This document shows, one piece after another, positions 15,296 through 22,421 of a stretch of 64,000 nucleotides of DNA. Every line of letters starts with the position of its first letter. Within the stretch, counting starts at the first letter, position 1. The position numbers and the translations under genes were made by a program. The stretch is from assembly GCA_045802605.1 (NCBI GenBank), contig JBJMQS010000032.1, forward strand, positions 62,001 through 126,000, in the 5' to 3' direction. Origin of the DNA: JBJMQS01 sp045802605 (GTDB lineage Bacteria > Planctomycetota > Planctomycetia > Gemmatales > Gemmataceae). Below the pieces are notes generated by a model, which saw nothing but the letters and a program-made list of their open reading frames with translations, was not told where the DNA came from and did no database searches.

Positions 15296-15841
15296 ATGAA
15301 GTGTTTCGTCATCGTTTTGGGGTGTGGCGTTTTTGCTGCAATGGCCTTTTCAGGAGACGACACAGGTCGGCCAGTAAAACCGGCCGTGGTGTGGACCGGC
15401 AACGACAGCAAGGTGGAGATCGAGGAATTTGTTCGGTGCGTATCCGAATTCGGGTTTCGCGAGGTGTGGAAGAAACACCGGGACGACTATCCTCCAAGCT
15501 GGTCATTTTGCCCCAAAGTCGATTTCGAGTCTTTTATGGTTGTTGGCGTTTTCACAGGGAAAAACAGCGGTTGGCATGGTATCGAGGTGAAAGAGATAAT
15601 TGATGAAAAGGACTGTCTTCGCTTCCGCTATTGGGTTGTTACAGTTCAACCTGCCCCACCGGGTCCGAACGACAAGCCCTCGGCACCACCTCCTCAACAT
15701 CCAGTAAGGGATTACGTCTTTGCGGTCGTGCCCCAAACAACCAAGGCGGTCGTCATCGAGGAAGGACAATACTCGCGTGGACTTGGTCAGCCCCTGCAAT
15801 TCACCGAGCGCGTCAAGCTACCAGCGATTGAGGCCAAGTAA
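15296..15841 (+). CDS. Secreted protein, possibly PrcB C-terminal-like
   Basis: 181 aa from the ATG at 15296 (CTGGAG upstream); the open frame continues upstream but into the promoter unit. Residues 1-19 form a signal peptide ('VIVLGCGVFAAMAFS'). The middle part has 'VDFESFMVVGVFTGKNSGWH' then 'IEVKEIIDEKDCLRFRYWVV' and a proline-rich loop. That is the order of strands in the PrcB C-terminal domain, which binds proteases in spirochetes. The match is from memory of the pattern and is weak. It is a single-gene unit in the cargo array. Confidence 0.65.
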   Translation: MKCFVIVLGCGVFAAMAFSGDDTGRPVKPAVVWTGNDSKVEIEEFVRCVSEFGFREVWKKHRDDYPPSWSFCPKVDFESFMVVGVFTGKNSGWHGIEVKEIIDEKDCLRFRYWVVTVQPAPPGPNDKPSAPPPQHPVRDYVFAVVPQTTKAVVIEEGQYSRGLGQPLQFTERVKLPAIEAK

Positions 15842-15920
15842 TGTCACTTGCACAGTATTCGGCGAATGCTGTGCAACTTTCCCGAATGCTGTGCAAAAGG
15901 CAGTTGCTGTGCAAAGCCGT

Positions 15921-15961
15921 GCTTGCCCCGCTCCCCGGCCCATGCGACAACCGCCAGCGGA
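15921..15961 (+). promoter_or_regulatory. Cassette promoter (copy B)
   Basis: This has a -35 TTGCCC (15923-15928) and a -10 GACAAC (15946-15951) with 17-bp spacing. The 41 bp match copy A at 35 positions. Just before it, the word GCTGTGCAA occurs three times (15870-15917). It precedes the 63-aa membrane protein gene. Confidence 0.6.
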
Positions 15962-16000
15962 GAGAGGCCGCGCTAGTGAAGGGAAACCAGGAGGTTAGCG

Positions 16001-16192
16001 ATGGCGTTGCAATTAATGCGGTATCGCTGGCTGTTCCGGCTCATGTTTCCAGCTTTGCCAGTGGTGACAGCGGTAAACAATTGGTGGTACTCAAGCACAC
16101 CTATGGTCTGGGCCGGATTTGCAATCTCGTTGGCGGGAGTCGTGCTGTTCGTTCTTGCGGAGAAACAAGTCAAAGAAGGTGGCTCAGCCTGA
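16001..16192 (+). CDS. Small membrane protein (63 aa)
   Basis: Two hydrophobic segments (about residues 10-26 and 35-54), a short loop and a basic tail. The ATG follows an excellent AGGAGG site by 6 bp. The protein has no recognised family. It is a monocistronic unit with promoter copy B upstream. A longer overlapping frame (15841-16239) has no hydrophobic pattern or ribosome site and is rejected. Confidence 0.65.
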   Translation: MALQLMRYRWLFRLMFPALPVVTAVNNWWYSSTPMVWAGFAISLAGVVLFVLAEKQVKEGGSA

Positions 16193-16242
16193 AAGTCCTA
16201 ATCGCTTCCGACTTAACTGATCACCAGCGGATGGGGTGAGCC

Positions 16243-16600
16243 GTGCCGACTCGCGAGCGCACAATTACCTGGGGAAGGCGCTCGTATCTCGTTGGCCTCG
16301 TCATTGTTCTGATTGGCCTGTGGCTCGTAACTGGCAAATTTCGAGCTGGAATAGACGAAGAGATTGGTTTGATGTTGCTTTTGGCGGGTGCCACGTTGGT
16401 GGGTGGTAGTTTGGGAATGCGCTATTTGGCTCCGCCGCTCGGGATTGTCGTTGCGGCGGCGCTCGGCGCTGGCCTTCGGATTGTATATGCTCGGAGCGAT
16501 AGCCTATTGGTTCCCGGTTCCTGGCGGACCAATCGCTGCAATTCTCGTCCCCGTTGCCCTTATTGGCATCGCTGTCTTTGTGCCGAGACGCCGTTCCTGA
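16243..16600 (+). pseudogene. Four-helix membrane protein gene with an apparent frameshift
   Basis: The gene starts at a GTG (16243) right after ATGGGGTGAGCC. Frame 1 encodes convincing hydrophobic segments to about residue 76 ('LGIVVAAALGAG'), then turns into implausible cysteine-rich sequence. The +1 frame continues from about 16470 with clear membrane segments ('YMLGAIAYWFPVPGG', 'AAILVPVALIGIAVFVP') and a basic tail, ending at a TGA at 16598-16600. A one-base change near 16465-16475 would explain this. It is either a real inactivating mutation or a sequence error. The family is unknown. Confidence 0.65.
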
Positions 16601-16651
16601 CTTTTTGAGGCAGAACGTCGAATGGGCAAAGCCCAGCAAAAGGGGTGAGCC

Positions 16652-16993
16652 GTGAAGCTGACGCGGCGACGGGTGATCGTGGGCGGTCTCGGTATCGCAA
16701 CCTTAGTCGCCGTCACGCTTGTATTTGTCAGCTACTTCAGTCTTTCAGTGCGAGACGCCGCGCGAGTCAAAAAAGGAATGTCGCGGGCGGAAGTGTACGG
16801 GGTTCTCGGGCACCCCGGATATGACCCACCTTCAACTACCAGACTAACTTGGTGGCTCGCTTCAGATGGGTACATCGTCGTGGGGTTTGATGATGGAATT
16901 GCGGACGAACCCGGAACGTCCCCTTACGAGTTTTGGTGGGAGCAGGTACACGCCAGATACAGGCTCCTCAAGTGGCAATTCCTCGGTCGCTGA
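16652..16993 (+). CDS. BamE/SmpA-like small membrane-anchored protein (copy 2)
   Basis: 113 aa from a GTG following AAAAGGGGTGAGCC. A membrane segment (about residues 9-30) is followed by 'AARVKKGMSRAEVYGVLGHP', then beta strands and a basic, aromatic C-terminus. It aligns well with copy 1 around the GMSRAEV motif and less elsewhere. The stop is followed by two copies of the word GAATTTTG(A/G)GGCA(G/A)AA, and the same word in part follows the preceding gene at 16600. That suggests a cassette-type flank. Confidence 0.8.
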   Translation: MKLTRRRVIVGGLGIATLVAVTLVFVSYFSLSVRDAARVKKGMSRAEVYGVLGHPGYDPPSTTRLTWWLASDGYIVVGFDDGIADEPGTSPYEFWWEQVHARYRLLKWQFLGR

Positions 16994-17272
16994 ATTTTGA
17001 GGCAGAATCCCGAATTTTGGGGCAAAAGGTCAATCTCCGGCCGAGCCCCATACGAATATCCCTCTCACGCTCTCTCTCCTTCGAGGCCAAAACTGGGATA
17101 TGACCCAGTTTCGCCGTCCGAAGCGAAATAAATCCACTCTAGAGTTCGTTTCCGGGATTTTGAGCCATATCCTCCGCGGTCGTAGGTTGTCGAACGGTAC
17201 TTAGCCGCGATTTTCTGTGTCGATAAAAAGGGGTTTAGCGAACCGGATTGTTGCGATGATTTGGAGGCAAAT

Positions 17273-17566
17273 ATGACCGTCGGTGACCTGCGTGAAGCTC
17301 TCGCACAGCTCGACGCATCCAAAAATGCAAATGTCATGTTGCATGGTTTTTGTGTCCCGATCATGAACGTTACAAATCCGGAGGGCGCGGAGTTTGTTGT
17401 AATTCGGGGGAAAAACACGGGGGCGTGGAATGAGAAATTCACAACTAATGAAGACGGATTAATTGGCCATCTGTTAAACCGCGGTTTTGACAGCCAACGC
17501 ATAGGAGAAGTACTAGGCCGCACAAAAGCCGCGGTTGCCAAAAGACGAAAGAAGCTGGGCTTCTAA
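17273..17566 (+). CDS. Small protein with C-terminal helix-turn-helix
   Basis: 97 aa from the ATG at 17273 with GGAGG 5 bp upstream; a TTG four codons earlier is unlikely. The N-terminal half ('TVGDLREALAQLDAS') precedes a beta-like stretch. The last 35 residues, 'LLNRGFDSQRIGEVLGRTKA' plus a basic tail, form a GcrA/Myb-like three-helix DNA-binding pattern. It could be a regulator of neighbouring element genes. No family name can be assigned with confidence. Confidence 0.65.
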   Translation: MTVGDLREALAQLDASKNANVMLHGFCVPIMNVTNPEGAEFVVIRGKNTGAWNEKFTTNEDGLIGHLLNRGFDSQRIGEVLGRTKAAVAKRRKKLGF

Positions 17567-17981
17567 AGCTCTCCCTTTCAACCTGGATGCGTTGTCCCGT
17601 TTACTTGGCCGACTTTGTGCCGTCAGTTGCATTATTTTCCCCATATTCGGACCTTGTTTACGGCCGGTTCGGGCGACCGCATGCCCCTCTCGAAAGAGCG
17701 ACTATCAACGCAACGGGGAACATGAACCACACCCCGCCCCCTCGAAGGCGGTTCTATGGGGTACTTATCCTGCATTTTCGGATGTGGCTATGGCTAAGCG
17801 AATTGTGGCGAAGTATGCTGATTCGATGTTCGGCCATCAAGACAGGAGTGTTCTCGGAGTTCAGGTTCAGTTTGAGTGCGTCATTAAAATCTCCGTGCGG
17901 TGGAGTGTCGGAGCCTGGGTGTTGTCAATGGGTCGCTTCCTTAGCTGGATTGAGTCCGCATGCTACATCAAGGAGTTCGTC
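17567..17981. other. Stretch without a convincing gene
   Basis: Several overlapping plus-strand frames exist (17535-18050, 17587-17985), but none has a ribosome site, a recognisable motif or consistent codon use. A short candidate starting at the ATG at 17790 has no ribosome site. The region may be decayed cargo. Confidence 0.45.
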
Positions 17982-18050
17982 ATGAAACAACTGCACGCCA
18001 TCGTGTTATTTGGAGTCGCTCTACTGCCGGTGCCTGGGCGGGCCATGTAA
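17982..18050 (+). pseudogene. Truncated secreted-protein gene (signal peptide remnant)
   Basis: The ATG at 17982 has AAGGAG upstream. It encodes 22 residues that look exactly like a signal peptide ('LHAIVLFGVALLPVPGRA') and then meets a stop. No continuation is found in the other frames. It is probably the 5' end of a broken gene; a real leader peptide is possible. Confidence 0.4.
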
Positions 18051-18327
18051 ATTGGCCTGGCTGACACTCCACATGCACAGAGATTGGTGATTCTCTTGGG
18101 CTGGCAACCTGCCGAGGAGTAGAGAAGGGAGGTTCAATTCCTTCCGCCGGCTTTAGCCGAACTACCATTAGTATGGTAATTGCTGCACCTGACCTTCGCC
18201 TTCATGTCACCTAGTTTGAAGGCACCGGCCTAATGCGCTGGCGGGTGACCGAAGTCCTTTGGCAGCAATGGTCAATGGAGGTGCGATGGGTGAAATCGAC
18301 GCGTATGCCCTGAGATGGCACGAAATT

Positions 18328-18357
18328 GAAGGACGAGTGATTTCTTGAACAAAGTAA
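18328..18357. repeat. Repeat A, copy 1 (30 bp)
   Basis: Identical to 19080-19109. The 16 bp before it also match 14 of 16 positions. In the plus direction both copies read IEGRVIS-stop in one frame, so the repeat may be the end of a former gene. It lies just downstream (minus strand) of the gene at 18380-18943. The surrounding 18051-18379 holds no other gene. Confidence 0.75.
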
Positions 18358-18379
18358 AACCAGGGAATACACGTGTGGG

Positions 18380-18943
18380 TCATTTCCTGTGTGCGGCTTC
18401 AACCATTTCGATTGTCATTGTAAACATGCCGTGATCGCTTACATGCTTCACCATGCCGTCTAGCGGAACATCGTTGCAAAACCATATTTTTTCTTTTGAA
18501 ACGTAATCGTCGAACTTGATTTCTTCTTCAATCCATGTGCATTCGTAATCCTTGCCGCCAATCGTAAGTTTCGTTTTGCCTTCGCCGGTTTTGTTGGCCT
18601 CATTTGGTGACGCTTTCATTTGCGCCCGGTCATATTTCTGGTTGAGGTTGCAAACCAATTCGTTTGAAGTGGTTTTGGTCCCCATCGTCGTGTCGATTTT
18701 GAGCGTCACAGTATCTCCGGATTTGGCAACGACCGTCTTCTTGATGGTGATGTCTCGGTTGAGTGGCCCGTCACCCACCGATTTGTATGTCACCGTATCG
18801 CCAACTTTGGCATTTGCCAAAGGGTGGACGCTAGGTGCGTCGGCAACGGCAAACGTGCCTTTGTAATAAAGGAAACCCATCACCAGAATTCCAATGGCGA
18901 TGACTGCCAACAAGAGAGTTTGTCTTGGCTGTTTCACATTCAT
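18380..18943 (-). CDS. Membrane-anchored secreted protein, unknown family
   Basis: 187 aa from the ATG at 18943 (AGGG about 7 bp upstream); a GTG five codons earlier is possible. One membrane segment (about residues 9-27) is followed by a soluble beta-rich domain. That domain has many alternating residues ('AKVGDTVTYKSVGDGPLNRD', 'SGDTVTLKIDTTMGTKTT') and two cysteine positions. It resembles small planctomycete periplasmic proteins, but I cannot name the family. It is flanked on both sides by repeats A (18328) and B (19042), the same order as the next unit. Confidence 0.7.
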   Translation of the reverse strand: MNVKQPRQTLLLAVIAIGILVMGFLYYKGTFAVADAPSVHPLANAKVGDTVTYKSVGDGPLNRDITIKKTVVAKSGDTVTLKIDTTMGTKTTSNELVCNLNQKYDRAQMKASPNEANKTGEGKTKLTIGGKDYECTWIEEEIKFDDYVSKEKIWFCNDVPLDGMVKHVSDHGMFTMTIEMVEAAHRK

Positions 18944-19041
18944 GCCCGGCCCTGCCACCGACGTAAACTGATCCCGAATACGGACGGCACCTGACGCATG
19001 TTTTACAGAAACCCCTGAATTTATAGACTCAAAATCGCCCA

Positions 19042-19075
19042 GAATTAAATCTTCAATTTGCCCTAGTCATGACGG
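19042..19075. repeat. Repeat B, copy 1 (34 bp)
   Basis: Identical to 19825-19858. Upstream of both copies is a TTTTACAGAAA...CCCCTG stretch. Repeat A copy 2 begins only 4 bp after it. So units are arranged A-genes-B directly followed by A-genes-B. Confidence 0.8.
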
Positions 19076-19079
19076 AATC

Positions 19080-19109
19080 GAAGGACGAGTGATTTCTTGA
19101 ACAAAGTAA
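19080..19109. repeat. Repeat A, copy 2 (30 bp)
   Basis: Exact copy of 18328-18357, 752 bp away in the same orientation. It opens the second repeated unit, which carries BamE-like copy 3 and a two-span membrane protein. Confidence 0.8.
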
Positions 19110-19141
19110 TACCCAATTGGACGTTACACAACGAAACGAAA

Positions 19142-19465
19142 TCAAAGGCCGAGCATCCAACGAAACGTGCGCAGGCATGACTCATACCAGTAATCGTCGG
19201 GATGGCCGTGAAAAAGGAAGACGTTATCGGATTGGTCATATCTGACCCAGCATTCACCGTCTCTGAACGACCAAAAGTAATCGTTTCCGTTGGGGTCCTT
19301 AGTCCTCGGTGGCCCCAGGATTTCTTCCACTCGGTCTCGTGCCATGCCACCAGCAACGTGTCGAATATTAGTCCATGAGCCAGCCGGGCCACTAAACCCA
19401 ACTGCCGCTATGATTCCAAAAAATATCACGATCAATGCCAGAATAATTAGCCGCCACCGCTTCAT
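19142..19465 (-). CDS. BamE/SmpA-like small membrane-anchored protein (copy 3)
   Basis: 107 aa. A membrane segment (about residues 6-24) is followed by 'IRHVAGGMARDRVEEILGPP', the same helix-loop-helix signature as copies 1 and 2 (GMSRAEV). It ends in an aromatic C-terminus finishing MLGL, like copy 1. After the stop it shares TGATTTCGTTTCGT-type words with the region after copy 1. Its ATG overlaps the stop of the upstream 95-aa gene by 4 bp, so the two are co-translated. It lies on the opposite strand to copies 1 and 2. Confidence 0.78.
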   Translation of the reverse strand: MKRWRLIILALIVIFFGIIAAVGFSGPAGSWTNIRHVAGGMARDRVEEILGPPRTKDPNGNDYFWSFRDGECWVRYDQSDNVFLFHGHPDDYWYESCLRTFRWMLGL

Positions 19466-19749
19466 GTCCGCCCTCGCAACGGTTGCCTAGACAAGTAGAG
19501 CCCACAAACCGCCAGTGCAGCAGCAATACCCACGGCAATTAGATTGGCATTGCGATAGGATCGCATTGCCTGTCTGGCGCATGTGACAACCTGTTCAACT
19601 TGGTCCCCCTGTTTGTCACCGTGGACCACAATGTTGTAGAGTCTGTCTTCCATCACGAACGACAATCCGAATTCTGCATAGATGAGCCACACGGCAAGTA
19701 AACACATGATTGCAAGTTGAACGCCTAAGAAGACCCTGGCTGATGTCAT
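19462..19749 (-). CDS. Two-span membrane protein (95 aa)
   Basis: The ATG at 19749 is chosen; a TTG four codons earlier is the alternative. Membrane segments lie at about residues 5-25 and 68-86, with a charged loop between ('VHGDKQGDQVEQVV'). It overlaps the BamE-like gene by 4 bp. The pair forms the payload of the second A/B-bounded unit. Family unknown. Confidence 0.65.
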   Translation of the reverse strand: MTSARVFLGVQLAIMCLLAVWLIYAEFGLSFVMEDRLYNIVVHGDKQGDQVEQVVTCARQAMRSYRNANLIAVGIAAALAVCGLYLSRQPLRGRT

Positions 19750-19824
19750 GATTGCTTCCAACCGCTAGGGAATGTCCCCCGTTTTTTACAGAAAACCCCT
19801 GTTTTTACAGATCGTTTTTACAGA

Positions 19825-19858
19825 AGAATTAAATCTTCAATTTGCCCTAGTCATGACG
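19825..19858. repeat. Repeat B, copy 2 (34 bp)
   Basis: Exact copy of 19042-19075. The 40 bp before it contain three copies of TTTTTACAGA, while copy 1 has one. It closes the second unit. Confidence 0.8.
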
Positions 19859-19922
19859 ATGTCTTCGGCGAAGCAGTGAGATTTCGACTCCAGCCAGCCG
19901 ACGCCGCTGCCGCGGGCACTAG

Positions 19923-20111
19923 TCGGCCACACTTCATGGCTACAAAATCGACGTGGCCAACGTACACGGCTGGACTGCCTGTATTGCAGATTGCTCCGGC
20001 GGATGCCATTTCACAGTATTGGTGCTGCGTGGGGCCAGTGCTAAGGACGTGGCCCTCAAGGCCCGTGAAGCGATTGAAGACGGAATCAACGGGCGACCGG
20101 GCATTCGCTAG
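19923..20111 (+). pseudogene. Gene fragment or very short ORF with coding character
   Basis: This open frame (stop at 20109-20111) has no ATG; the only usual start is a GTG at 19953. The encoded sequence has good coding character: 'GWTACIADCSGGCHFTVLVL' then 'SAKDVALKAREAIEDGINGR'. It looks like the C-terminal end of a small alpha/beta protein whose N-terminus was lost next to repeat B. A different frame here (19876-20274) is longer but implausible. Confidence 0.5.
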
Positions 20112-20161
20112 CGGGCGTGATATTCCAGCTACCTGGCGAAAAGGATGCTTTGGGCATACGG

Positions 20162-20926
20162 TTATCCCGACTTGCCGCCGAGGTACCGGTATGAGCGAGC
20201 TATCCGCACGCCATTTTCGAATCCGCCTCCGGAGTCTACAACTTTCAAAAACCCTTCTGCGGTCAACAATTTGAGCCGTTCCGCGGCTGTCCGCTGCGGA
20301 ACCCCCATCACTTTTTCCACACTGTACCCGGATAGGAAAAAGACCCCACTATCGTCAGCTGACGCCAACTCCTTGCACAGAGCCACTAAGTAGGCGAGTT
20401 TTTCGTCGAAGGTGATCGCGAGGGCCTGTGCTTCGAGCGGAAGCGGTCGGGATTGGACGACGCTCCAGGCTGTTGTGACCGGATCCCCCACGATGGAGTG
20501 ACGGACCTTGGGCCAGACCGCGACAAATGCCGCATAGGTGTCCGTGAATGTGCGCCCTTTAAGTCGGTCGCCGGCACGAGTGTGCCACTCTCTGATCACA
20601 TTACGGAGCTCATGCGTGCTGGTTGCCGAAATCTCAGGCACCGCTTTGAGCCACCGTGCGAAATCGAAGACCAGTCGCTGAAATTCGCGTGCGCCTTTGA
20701 CCTCGGTTTTGGGCAACGACCGTTCAATTGCGTCCTCAATGCTCACAGAGGTTACAGTGGTCGCAGAGGTGTCAGTGCCTTCAGACGTTCCAGACCTTCC
20801 AGAACTTGCAGAGGTTTCAGGGTTCACCCCCTCCAAAGCACTCTGGGACTCTGAAAGTCTGTCACCTCTGTGAGCAATGGGCTTAGGGTGCTGACCGTTT
20901 CGTGAGGAGAGGTCGATGAAAGGCAT
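20162..20926 (-). CDS. Winged-helix protein of the element core
   Basis: 254 aa. The N-terminal 60 residues are low-complexity and Ser/Thr-rich. A helical middle part ('REFQRLVFDFARWLKAVPE') follows. The C-terminal 80 residues read as a winged helix: 'SGYSVEKVMGVPQRTAAERL' then 'LLTAEGFLKVVDSGGG'. Its ATG overlaps the last base of the upstream ParB-TOPRIM gene's stop, so the two are coupled. Position and domain fit a replication or partition accessory protein of the element, possibly an origin-binding factor. No catalytic motif is visible. Confidence 0.72.
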   Translation of the reverse strand: MPFIDLSSRNGQHPKPIAHRGDRLSESQSALEGVNPETSASSGRSGTSEGTDTSATTVTSVSIEDAIERSLPKTEVKGAREFQRLVFDFARWLKAVPEISATSTHELRNVIREWHTRAGDRLKGRTFTDTYAAFVAVWPKVRHSIVGDPVTTAWSVVQSRPLPLEAQALAITFDEKLAYLVALCKELASADDSGVFFLSGYSVEKVMGVPQRTAAERLKLLTAEGFLKVVDSGGGFENGVRIARSYRYLGGKSG

Positions 20927-22362
20927 TAGTCGTCATCCTCAGCATCAATGCCCTTTAGGGCCTCGGCCCCTCGATTGCGCACGGCCTGCAGAAAAGCCGC
21001 GTCGCGCTTTTCTGCGTCTACCTCGGCATTAAAAGCGGCGACATCCAATACTGAGTCGATAGCATTACCGACGATTTTCGAAAGTCGCTCGGGCGAGAGT
21101 GCTTCAAGTTCCCAAACATGTTGGCCGTGTTCCTTCTTGTAGGCCTTGGTTCGCGAACTGCCGGCCTTGGCCACAGTCATCGAGGGCAACTTGAATGCCT
21201 GCACCTGTTTTCGCGTCAGTGCGACCTTGATTGGGAAAACGTCGCTCACACCGAGGTCATCGCGAAGGGTCTTGGTGATGGCGACCGGAATGTTCATGCC
21301 TTCCGGGTCGCAATCCGTGACGAAAAGCACAATCAGTTTTTCCTTTCCGCTCTGCCGAAAACGCCGGACCATCGCTTTCAACGGCGGTAGCGAGCAATAG
21401 CCCCGACCGACGGTCAACGGTGCCCTGTACTTCGATGCAACTTGGCGCAGCACCGTTTGAACAGTGTTTTTCTCGGCAAAGAGCTCAATGTGATTCGGTT
21501 GCGATTGCAACAGGTCGCGCCAGTATCCTTTGAGAAAACCGTCTAATTCTTTGCGAATAAATTCGGCCGGTGATCGGTGGACGTTCCATGTCGTCACCGG
21601 CCGGGTCGGGTCATCGATTGCCTCAAATGCGATTGATCCTTCATGTCGTGCGCGTGTGAGCAGATTGACTAGCGCCTTGTAGCTGGCGTCGTCATTCTGG
21701 TAGCGCGAGTCTGACTTCCGGCCGTGTTTGAGAGGTGGATTATTTAATAGCTGGTAGTGAATCTGCCTAACGGATAAGGGCCAGAAATCTCGCAAGCGTT
21801 TTATGATCGCTTTTGCGGCCGCGAGAAACTCACTCTTGGCCGCACTGATCTTACTTCGGTGCCGACGCGCACCGACTACCACCGCATCAACTTTGATTCG
21901 CGATTGGGCTTTGCGATGTGCGATTAGCGCTTCATACCCCTCATCGGGATCAGCTAGGATGACCTCTTCGTGGAGTAGCTCCTTATTGTTTTTCACGCGC
22001 TGCCGGTTGTAAGCGACCAACCGGGCCTCGAACCCGGGATCAGTCGAAAGAATCGGGTCAATCCGGCAGCGAATATGCGTGATGCCGAGTAATTGACACG
22101 CGCAGACTCTTCGATGTCCTGACAAAATCACCTTGTCGTTGGTGATCACAACATCGTCAAGCTGGCCTTGGGTGGCGATACTGTCGGCGAGAGCGCGGAT
22201 ACCTGGATCGTCCGCCGAAACCGGCCGATAAATGCAATTGTTAATTGTTGCCGGGCGCAATGCCGCGATTGGCAGAGTCAAAACTGGATCATGGTCCAGT
22301 TTTGATTTTCGATGTTTTCGTTTCTTCTGGGTTTGTCCGTTGCCTGACGCGCGTGATATCAT
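20926..22362 (-). CDS. ParB-domain / Top6A-like TOPRIM fusion protein
   Basis: 478 aa. Residues about 28-105 are a ParB/sulfiredoxin-type domain, with 'GQLDDVVITNDKVILSGHRR' carrying the conserved GHRR box. Residues about 190-255 resemble the winged helix of Top6A/Spo11, with Tyr203 in 'PLSVRQIHYQLL' at the place of the catalytic tyrosine. Residues about 290-360 form a TOPRIM fold with Glu297 ('ELFAEKN') and 'VTDCDPEGMN' (Asp350, Asp352). All residues expected for metal-dependent strand cleavage are therefore present. It is probably the element's partition, nicking or replication-initiation enzyme. The ATG at 22362 has AGAGG upstream. The fusion is unusual, and its activity is inferred. Confidence 0.8.
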   Translation of the reverse strand: MISRASGNGQTQKKRKHRKSKLDHDPVLTLPIAALRPATINNCIYRPVSADDPGIRALADSIATQGQLDDVVITNDKVILSGHRRVCACQLLGITHIRCRIDPILSTDPGFEARLVAYNRQRVKNNKELLHEEVILADPDEGYEALIAHRKAQSRIKVDAVVVGARRHRSKISAAKSEFLAAAKAIIKRLRDFWPLSVRQIHYQLLNNPPLKHGRKSDSRYQNDDASYKALVNLLTRARHEGSIAFEAIDDPTRPVTTWNVHRSPAEFIRKELDGFLKGYWRDLLQSQPNHIELFAEKNTVQTVLRQVASKYRAPLTVGRGYCSLPPLKAMVRRFRQSGKEKLIVLFVTDCDPEGMNIPVAITKTLRDDLGVSDVFPIKVALTRKQVQAFKLPSMTVAKAGSSRTKAYKKEHGQHVWELEALSPERLSKIVGNAIDSVLDVAAFNAEVDAEKRDAAFLQAVRNRGAEALKGIDAEDDD

Positions 22363-22390
22363 GGGTGTACCTCTTGTTGTGTTTTGCTGA

Positions 22391-22412
22391 GAGCCGCGTT
22401 ACCAGCGCGGCT
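22391..22412. terminator. Short hairpin between two element-core genes
   Basis: Stem AGCCGCG / CGCGGCT with a 7-nt loop, followed on the plus strand by TTCGGCTTTT. It lies between the DUF1580 gene and the ParB-TOPRIM gene on the minus strand, where no T-run follows. It is thus an attenuator-like hairpin rather than a firm terminator. Confidence 0.45.
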
Positions 22413-22421
22413 TTCGGCTTT

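Noticed and set aside
15841..16239. 132-codon frame covering the 63-aa membrane protein
   Set aside because: It starts inside the spacer and promoter unit and has no ribosome site; the 63-aa frame has AGGAGG and two membrane segments.
18026..18151. tRNA-like region with a T-arm-like hairpin (GGAGG TTCAATT CCTTC) and pairing ends
   Set aside because: The distance between the pairing ends is 126 nt and no D- or anticodon arm can be formed; it is not a tRNA or tmRNA end by any layout I could draw.
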